5,252 nt of DNA from assembly GCA_002429965.1 (NCBI GenBank), contig DJBG01000073.1:27700-32951 (forward strand), given 5' to 3'. The position numbers and the translations under genes are program-made. Source of the DNA: Hungatella sp. UBA5982. GTDB lineage: Bacteria > Bacillota > Clostridia > Lachnospirales > Lachnospiraceae. The notes beneath the pieces are model-generated. The model was not told the DNA's origin and made no database searches. It worked only from the letters and a program-made list of their open reading frames with translations. This document shows, one piece after another, positions 1 through 3,566 of the stretch. Positions within the stretch are counted from its first letter, which is position 1. Each line of letters opens with the position of its first letter.

Positions 1-213
1 GTTGGTGATCACATAGCCTTTGCTCACCCTCTGGTCTTCCCCGGTGATTTTGATGACCCGGACAACCGCGCCTTCTAGAGCCTCCCGGCGTGAATTATAT
101 ACAGTGCCTGTTAATAAAACCTCATCGGATTTTTCCATGGTAATGGTTGTCTTTAAAATGTCCCGGTTCTTAAAATGCTTTGGTGACAGGATGATCTCAG
201 TGTAGCCGCTCAA
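1..213 (-). CDS. Small beta-domain protein with GTVYN motif (paralogue A), C-terminus off the window
   Basis: Seen: 71 codons are open from a TTG at 213 down to base 1 and continue off the left edge. The TTG is chosen because a perfect AGGAGG lies 7 nt upstream and no ATG or GTG fits better. The protein begins MSGYTEIIL, has a strand-like stretch ITMEKSDEVLL, then GTVYN at residues 36-40 followed by EALEGAVVRVIKI. This is the pattern of small carboxypeptidase-regulatory-like or Cna-B-like beta-sandwich domains. It aligns without gaps, from residue 7 to GTVY, with the 97-aa protein at 2811-2518, and ITMEKS matches IQLEKS in the 100-aa protein immediately upstream. There is no signal peptide. 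It starts 20 nt after the stop of that neighbour, so it is very likely last of the visible genes in one operon. The function is unknown. Membership in the paralogous family is clear; the fold is inferred from sequence pattern only. Confidence 0.8.
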   Translation of the reverse strand, partial: MSGYTEIILSPKHFKNRDILKTTITMEKSDEVLLTGTVYNSRREALEGAVVRVIKITGEDQRVSKGYVITN

Positions 214-220
214 TGGGTTT

Positions 221-226
221 CCTCCT
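221..226 (-). promoter_or_regulatory. Ribosome binding site fixing the TTG start at 213
   Basis: AGGAGG on the minus strand stands 7 nt before TTG at 213. The same arrangement (AGGAGG, 7 nt, TTG) precedes the paralogue starting at 2811, which supports both unusual starts. Confidence 0.75.
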
Positions 227-233
227 TTCTGTA

Positions 234-536
234 TCAGAGAAGGGGAGCATAGACCGCTAATTCATACTTCATACAGGCCTTTGCTTTAATAGAGAATAAA
301 TAGTATCCGTTTTCATCTGACAGGGTATAGCCTAACAGGCTTCTGGTGTTATCCCTGCAGTCGATCTGTGTGATTTGGACCACGGCACCTGCACAGGGCT
401 TCTGGTCCTGGCTATATACGGTTCCATTGATGATCTGGTAAATAGACTTTTCCAGCTGGATGTCAAAGTGATATTCCGGGCGGGACTGGAGTTTAGCTCC
501 GTTTATTTTTAAAGAGGACTTTCTGAAGCAGTTCAT
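234..536 (-). CDS. Small beta-domain protein with GTVYS motif (paralogue B), 100 aa
   Basis: Seen: a complete 100-aa frame starting ATG at 536. Residues 1-20 are basic and polar. A strand-like segment at 22-37 (containing FDIQLEKS) leads to NGTVYS at 37-42, then AGAVVQITQI at 49-58, DENGYYLFSI at 74-83 and YELAVYAPLL at the end. The order GTVYS, A-x-V-x-I, G-Y/T-Y-x-x-S/I, Y-x-L-x-x-Y is shared with the 97-aa protein at 2811-2518, so the two are diverged paralogues. The pattern is that of carboxypeptidase-regulatory or Cna-B-like beta-sandwiches; this is inferred, with no catalytic residues visible. There is no signal peptide or membrane segment. The start lies inside the preceding 75-aa gene in another frame (44-nt overlap), which suggests translational coupling. 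The frame holds no ATG, GTG or TTG between its upstream stop (near 599) and 536, so ATG 536 is the only usual start although the SD is far away. The role is unknown. Confidence 0.8.
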   Translation of the reverse strand: MNCFRKSSLKINGAKLQSRPEYHFDIQLEKSIYQIINGTVYSQDQKPCAGAVVQITQIDCRDNTRSLLGYTLSDENGYYLFSIKAKACMKYELAVYAPLL

Positions 537-720
537 ATAATTTATTATGCCTCCCTCCGCTTTCCGTTGTTTCCGTAATGCTGCGGGTATATACGGTTAC
601 GTTTAATTCCTGTTTATCCTTTGTATCCTCAGCATTAATAATGTTTCCCGCCTGTTCTTTCCCATTGATGATCATTTTATTTACTTCAACCTCTTTGTAT
701 TTGGTATCATTGATTTCCAT
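493..720 (-). CDS. Hypothetical 75-aa protein between the Maf gene and paralogue B
   Basis: Seen: ATG at 720 with AAGGGG 7 nt upstream, 29 nt after the Maf stop, and TAA at 493-495. The protein is hydrophilic and Lys/Glu/Thr-rich, with no signal peptide, membrane segment or cysteine. The N-terminal half contains MIINGKEQAGNIINAED, then LNVTVYTRS at about 39-47. The C-terminal 20 residues (KLYELLQKVLFKNKRS) look like a short amphipathic basic helix. I do not recognise the family. The TVYT stretch recalls GTVYS of the neighbouring paralogues but the rest does not align, so I do not assign it to that family. The good ribosome site, tight spacing and position in a run of same-strand genes support a real gene. 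The last 44 nt overlap the next gene, whose Shine-Dalgarno site lies within this coding region. Confidence 0.65.
   Translation of the reverse strand: MEINDTKYKEVEVNKMIINGKEQAGNIINAEDTKDKQELNVTVYTRSITETTESGGRHNKLYELLQKVLFKNKRS
550..558 (-). promoter_or_regulatory. Distant Shine-Dalgarno for paralogue B, inside the 75-aa gene
   Basis: GGAGGGAGG on the minus strand is the only strong SD near the ATG at 536, but it lies 13 nt away instead of the 7 nt seen at most neighbouring starts. Two ATA codons sit nearer in frame; no ATG, GTG or TTG does. Ribosomes finishing the 75-aa gene pass over this site, so initiation may depend on coupling. Confidence 0.5.
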
Positions 721-749
721 TGCCTATCCCCTTTTTTAGGTTTTTTTTA

Positions 750-2480
750 TTAAACTATATGCGATCCATAGAATTCTGTTACCGTTTCCAAAATGGTTTC
801 CTTTATTTCTTCCAGCATCTCTTTCATCTTTTCAAAATATATCTTAAAAGCCTTTGCCTGATGCTGCAGATCAGAGGTCAGTCTTTCATAATCCATTGCA
901 GACATATCAAATGTTTTTTCCTTCATTTCAAAAACGAATTCATTGAAATAGCCTCCGAAATATTTGGTATTTGCAGCGTTTTCGAAATCGTTTACAATCT
1001 TTAAGATATATAAGATCCGCTGTAAATCAATGTCCGTTTCATCCACCTTAAGTAAGGATTTTGTCTGGTTCTCAGAGCTTATGATTTCGCATAATTCCAG
1101 ACCCTGACTGGCCTTTATCCGGTATTCTTCGATGAAAGTAAGCAGGGAGTCTATGGTATTCCTGCTGTCTATATGGATATCCTGATTTGGAATACAATTC
1201 GTTTTTGGACTGCCTGCTGCTTCCTCCTTAAAAACTTCCGAAAGCTCCTTAAAAGGAGCGCCTTTTATTTCCGCTCCATAGGAACAATTGATAAAACGGA
1301 TCCGTTTCTGGTCCTTATAAATGGCAATGTAATGTTCCAGCCTTCGCCGGTAATGATCCAGGGTAAGGGTCGTTCCAACCGGATTTCCGTATACATCCTT
1401 TACAATGGCTGTGGCCCCATAGGGAATGCTCTTATCATAATCAAAGACCGCGCTGTCCGCATGATGCTTGTTATAGGTATGGGCAAGATCCTGGCCCAGA
1501 AATACGATGGGAGAGCAGCCCATCATATTTGCGATGTCAATGCAGGCGTGGGCAACCGAACCTCCGCAGAACACTCCCTGATAATGTTCAAAGCCTTCCA
1601 CTGTATGAGAGAACAGGAGTGAAATGAAGATTTTATCTCCCTTATAATTTCCTACTAAATACCTGTTGCTGTATTCATAAAAAGCAAGGGGCACTTCTAA
1701 GTTTAAGCAGTTCTTCATCATATCAAAGTTTGCATCAACCGGATCAACGGATACGATCATATCAGGATGGATCCCGTTTTTCGTCAAAGCCTCAACCGTC
1801 CTGCTGCCGGTAATGATAAAATACTGGTCCAGCTTCTCCTTATGAATGAGCATATCCTTAATGTTTGAATCCAGGGAGGGGCCTCCGGATACCACAAGTG
1901 CGGGGACGTTTAAATTGGTACCCCTGTAGTGGTGAATGGGAGTGCACTGATTTAAAACCTTCATATTTGCAGTCATATTCCGGATGAAAATTTTCTTAAA
2001 GCGTTTTGCAAGTTCCACCTGGGAAGCCGCATTGATTATGTTCCAATCCAAATGTTCAATCAAACGGTCGTATTCTTCCTTATAAACACTGGAATAGTTG
2101 CCGAATGCGTGAAAGTATATATTATTGATATTTTTAAAATGAATGGTATTGTCAAAAATTTGTTTTACCTGATTTTCTTCAAACGGAAAAATGCTGATAT
2201 TGTCAGCTATTTTCGGACCGAATTTTCTGTAGATTGCAGGGTTTGGTTCAAAAATGATCACTCTGTTTTTATCACATAATAATTTTTTCATATCATGAAG
2301 GTATTCTCCTGTATCAATTCCGAATAGAAAAATCAGGGAATCAAATTTTAAATCATCCAGTGTAGCCAATAATTGATTGATCTCTTTTCTGTAATCAAGC
2401 CGGTCTGCCAAATAAAAGAATTTCTTTTCTTTCTTTATCCGATATACGTGATATCCATCCATTGTTTTATATTTTTTCAT
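750..2480 (-). CDS. Maf-family (DUF115 / MptE-like) motility associated factor glycosyltransferase, 576 aa
   Basis: Known: Maf proteins carry the DUF115 (MAF_flag10, MptE-like) domain and transfer nonulosonic acids such as pseudaminic or legionaminic acid onto Ser/Thr of flagellin in the cytoplasm. Seen: residues 1-180 form a variable N-terminal region with FGIDTGEYL and VIIFEPNP (74-81). The DUF115 core spans about 190-410, with PALVVSGGPSLDSN (193-206), PDMIVSVDP (239-247), GGSVAHACIDIA (306-317), PIVFLGQDLAHT (324-335), YGNPVGTTLTLDHY (364-377) and FINCSYGAEIKGA (396-408). A largely helical tail follows (about 440-570). There is no signal peptide or membrane segment. The ATG at 2480 is preferred because GGAGG lies 5 nt upstream; the frame opens further to 2594 but has no comparable site there and would overlap the previous gene. 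It lies 37 nt after the 97-aa paralogue and 29 nt before the 75-aa gene. Oddity: no flagellin or sugar-synthesis gene is nearby, so the acceptor may be another protein. Family is certain; substrate is unknown. Confidence 0.93.
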   Translation of the reverse strand: MKKYKTMDGYHVYRIKKEKKFFYLADRLDYRKEINQLLATLDDLKFDSLIFLFGIDTGEYLHDMKKLLCDKNRVIIFEPNPAIYRKFGPKIADNISIFPFEENQVKQIFDNTIHFKNINNIYFHAFGNYSSVYKEEYDRLIEHLDWNIINAASQVELAKRFKKIFIRNMTANMKVLNQCTPIHHYRGTNLNVPALVVSGGPSLDSNIKDMLIHKEKLDQYFIITGSRTVEALTKNGIHPDMIVSVDPVDANFDMMKNCLNLEVPLAFYEYSNRYLVGNYKGDKIFISLLFSHTVEGFEHYQGVFCGGSVAHACIDIANMMGCSPIVFLGQDLAHTYNKHHADSAVFDYDKSIPYGATAIVKDVYGNPVGTTLTLDHYRRRLEHYIAIYKDQKRIRFINCSYGAEIKGAPFKELSEVFKEEAAGSPKTNCIPNQDIHIDSRNTIDSLLTFIEEYRIKASQGLELCEIISSENQTKSLLKVDETDIDLQRILYILKIVNDFENAANTKYFGGYFNEFVFEMKEKTFDMSAMDYERLTSDLQHQAKAFKIYFEKMKEMLEEIKETILETVTEFYGSHIV

Positions 2481-2517
2481 AATAACCTCCGTGTTGATCG
2501 GCCTTTTTATTTCCCGT

Positions 2518-2811
2518 TTATACGGGCGAATAAGCAATAAGTTTGTATTGCTGTTCACCAATCCTGGGCAGCGATATTCCATAAGTACCATCATGAAGCG
2601 TAAAGGTTACGCCTAAGCTTTTTTCCTCAGAAGGGATATGGGAATCATCTACGAGAAGTATTTCAACAGCAGCATTTGGCAGAGGCTTTCCTGTTGGGCT
2701 GTATACGGTTCCTGTGATTAATATATACGCGTTATTTGATAAGGTAATATCTGCTGTCACTATTCCGGAGCAAATGATCTGACAGCCTGTTAAAATTATT
2801 TTTGGCAGCAA
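2518..2811 (-). CDS. Small beta-domain protein with GTVYS motif (paralogue C), 97 aa
   Basis: Seen: start TTG at 2811, placed 7 nt after AGGAGG; stop TAA at 2518-2520. An ATG in the same frame at 2886 would add 25 residues, but it has no ribosome site and would run through the inverted repeat. Residues 1-30 (PKIILTGCQIICSGIVTADITLS) align without gaps with paralogue A. ITGTVYS follows at 32-38, GKPLPNAAVEILLVDD at 41-56, DGTYGISLP at 74-82 and YKLIAYSPV at the end. G-x-V-x-x-x-x-G-K-P-L-P-N-A-x-V is the classic opening of carboxypeptidase-regulatory / Cna-B-type beta-sandwich domains, which usually serve as structural or adhesive modules. LTGC at 7-10 mimics a lipobox, but the preceding segment is too short and the alignment with A shows it is part of the domain. 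The gene lies 37 nt before the Maf gene, in the same direction. The cellular role is unknown; a structural or surface component is inferred. Confidence 0.82.
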   Translation of the reverse strand: MLPKIILTGCQIICSGIVTADITLSNNAYILITGTVYSPTGKPLPNAAVEILLVDDSHIPSEEKSLGVTFTLHDGTYGISLPRIGEQQYKLIAYSPV

Positions 2812-2818
2812 TTTTCCC

Positions 2819-2824
2819 CCTCCT
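2819..2824 (-). promoter_or_regulatory. Ribosome binding site fixing the TTG start at 2811
   Basis: AGGAGG within AAAGGAGGGGG on the minus strand lies 7 nt before TTG 2811. It identifies the TTG, not the upstream ATG at 2886, as the start of the 97-aa protein. Confidence 0.8.
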
Positions 2825-2858
2825 TTGTTATAAAATGATGTTTCATTGCAAGAAAGGC

Positions 2859-2964
2859 GCCTCAAAGGTTCCTTTTCAAATCCCATACATGCCAGATATT
2901 CTAATATTAGCTTGAATTTGTTCGTATTTGGTGAGCGTGATGTTGGATTTTTAACCTTTGAGGC
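2859..2964. repeat. 12-bp perfect inverted repeat with 82-nt interior (structured leader or small element)
   Basis: GCCTCAAAGGTT at 2859-2870 and its exact complement AACCTTTGAGGC at 2953-2964 bracket 82 nt. In the minus-strand transcript a second helix (AAATCC with GGATTT) and a short third one (ACAT with ATGT) can stack inside, giving a long interrupted stem. It lies between the 94-aa and 97-aa genes. There is no T-run after the second arm on the minus strand (only TTTCTT), so a standard terminator for the operon is unlikely; on the plus strand the right arm is followed by CTTTTT. No target-site duplication flanks it. It could be a leader RNA structure, a processing or stability element, or a tiny repeat element. 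Confidence 0.55.
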
Positions 2965-2978
2965 ACTCTTTTTAATTG

Positions 2979-3263
2979 TTAGTGAGCATAGAACTTAAAT
3001 ATCAGCTTTACCCCGGCTCTGCAGGTAATGCCATAAATCGCATTAGCATCAGTAAACGTTTCCCGGTTGGGAGCAGCAGTGGTAGGATTTGTACTTTCCC
3101 ATACTGCCACAGCACCGCTTTTTAAGATCGTATTGCTGAATAATGCAGAACCTCTTACTAAAAGTAACCCCCAGCTTGTTGTAGAAAGATTAGCAGGAAC
3201 CAGTACTCCTGAAATAGCAGAAGCAGCTGAGATTGTTTTCGCGATTGGTTTATAATTAGCCAT
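2979..3263 (-). CDS. Hypothetical 94-aa Ser/Thr-rich protein, first gene of the leftward operon
   Basis: Seen: ATG at 3263 with AAGGGGG 7 nt upstream. An ATG at 3284 in the same frame would add 7 residues but has no ribosome site. The protein starts MANYKPIAKTISAASAISG and has hydrophobic, probably beta-strand segments around GLLLVRGSALF, GAVAVWES and VKLIFKFYAH at the C-terminus. There are 9 Ser and 10 Thr in 94 residues and only one Cys. It has no typical signal peptide: the start is short on hydrophobic length and no cleavage site follows a true membrane segment. I do not recognise the family. As the promoter-proximal gene it may be the most highly expressed product and hence a structural subunit. 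It might be an acceptor for the Maf-type glycosyltransferase downstream; that is inference from composition and position only. Other possibilities, such as a phage-like or coat component, cannot be excluded. Confidence 0.75.
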   Translation of the reverse strand: MANYKPIAKTISAASAISGVLVPANLSTTSWGLLLVRGSALFSNTILKSGAVAVWESTNPTTAAPNRETFTDANAIYGITCRAGVKLIFKFYAH

Positions 3264-3289
3264 AAGAATGCCCCCTTTTAACAAGTTGT

Positions 3290-3305
3290 AGAAATACGTA
3301 TTTCT
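3290..3305. promoter_or_regulatory. Perfect 16-bp palindrome, candidate operator or 5'-end hairpin
   Basis: AGAAATACGTATTTCT reads the same on both strands. It lies between the putative -10 region of the leftward operon (3310-3318) and the ribosome site of the 94-aa gene, so it would cover the expected transcription start. A dimeric regulator could bind here, or the transcript start could be structured. No known regulator is recognised. Confidence 0.5.
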
Positions 3306-3309
3306 TATA

Positions 3310-3336
3310 TATAGTATGTCCCCGGGTGCAGGAAGT
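3310..3336 (-). promoter_or_regulatory. Candidate sigma-K-type (mother-cell sporulation) promoter for the leftward operon
   Basis: On the minus strand AC at 3336-3335 is followed by 16 nt and CATACTATA at 3318-3310. Known: the Bacillus sigma-K consensus is AC, 16-17 nt, CATANNNTA, so every defined position matches. The expected start is near 3302, about 40 nt before the ATG at 3263. A fit to sigma-E is weaker (no ATATT-like -35). A vegetative -10 can also be read (TATAAG at 3309-3304), but its -35 is poor. The consensus is short, so experimental proof would be needed. Confidence 0.45.
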
Positions 3337-3337
3337 G

Positions 3338-3355
3338 ACTGTCAGGAGGGACAGT
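3338..3355. repeat. 6-bp stem hairpin ACTGTC / GACAGT with AGGAGG loop
   Basis: ACTGTC at 3338-3343 and GACAGT at 3350-3355 flank AGGAGG (CCTCCT on the minus strand). It lies just upstream of the candidate sigma-K -35 element. It could be an operator half-site pair or chance; no ORF follows the AGGAGG usefully on the plus strand. Confidence 0.3.
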
Positions 3356-3376
3356 GGAGTAGGGGGAACCAGTGTT

Positions 3377-3425
3377 TTAGATGTTCAAAGGTAAAAGAGA
3401 TACAATTTTCAGTTTTTACATCTAA
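3377..3425. repeat. 8-bp inverted repeat TTAGATGT / ACATCTAA, 33-nt interior
   Basis: TTAGATGT at 3377-3384 and its exact complement ACATCTAA at 3418-3425 lie in the intergenic region. The right arm abuts, at one base distance, a sequence resembling a sigma-28 -10 element on the minus strand (3434-3427). An operator or a transcript hairpin is possible; neither arm is followed by a clear T-run in the reading direction. Confidence 0.35.
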
Positions 3426-3426
3426 T

Positions 3427-3434
3427 TTATCGGC
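3427..3434 (-). promoter_or_regulatory. Isolated sigma-28/sigma-D-like -10 element GCCGATAA
   Basis: On the minus strand the octamer equals the flagellar sigma-28 -10 consensus and points toward the leftward operon. However, the position 15 nt upstream reads GTCA, not TAAA, so the -35 half is missing. If active, it would give a leader of roughly 155 nt before the 94-aa gene. Confidence 0.25.
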
Positions 3435-3491
3435 TCTCTATAACTAATGTGACAATTTTTCCCAATAATGGCTTTTATTTCAACAAAACTA

Positions 3492-3519
3492 TTGTTTTTT
3501 ATTTAGAATGGGTTATATT
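3492..3519 (+). promoter_or_regulatory. Candidate housekeeping promoter for the chemotaxis receptor gene
   Basis: TTGTTT at 3492-3497, 16 nt, then TATATT at 3514-3519. The -10 matches sigma-A in five of six positions, the -35 in only three. It lies about 50 nt upstream of the receptor start in very AT-rich DNA, where chance matches are common. No sigma-D promoter is visible for this gene on the plus strand. Confidence 0.35.
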
Positions 3520-3566
3520 ATTTTATAAGTTATAAATTATATTTGTAACAGTACAAAGGAGGATTT

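Noticed and set aside
20..205. Plus-strand open frames opposite the leftward genes (for example 20-205, 720-1004, 1173-1622, 2052-2279, 3067-3255)
   Set aside because: They lie antisense to well-supported genes, lack ribosome sites and have no recognisable protein features.
2495..2520. TAAA-N14-GCCGATCA on the minus strand, resembling a sigma-28 promoter just before the Maf gene
   Set aside because: Transcription would start at about 2488, inside the Shine-Dalgarno of the Maf gene, so the mRNA would lose its ribosome site; spacing and last bases also deviate from consensus.
2481..2594. Extended N-terminus of the Maf frame (38 extra residues from 2594)
   Set aside because: No ribosome site precedes it, it overlaps the 97-aa gene, and the ATG at 2480 has GGAGG 5 nt upstream and starts where the typical sequence begins.
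2782..2793. Lipobox-like LTGC at residues 7-10 of the 97-aa protein
   Set aside because: Only four hydrophobic residues precede it, too few for a signal peptide, and the segment aligns without gaps with paralogue A as part of the domain.
2812..2886. Extended N-terminus of the 97-aa protein from ATG 2886
   Set aside because: No Shine-Dalgarno, the added residues do not match the paralogues, and the region is part of the inverted repeat.
2859..2964. Intrinsic terminator after the 94-aa gene
   Set aside because: The loop is 82 nt and the second arm is followed on the minus strand only by TTTCTT, not a U-tract; the downstream genes keep the same direction.
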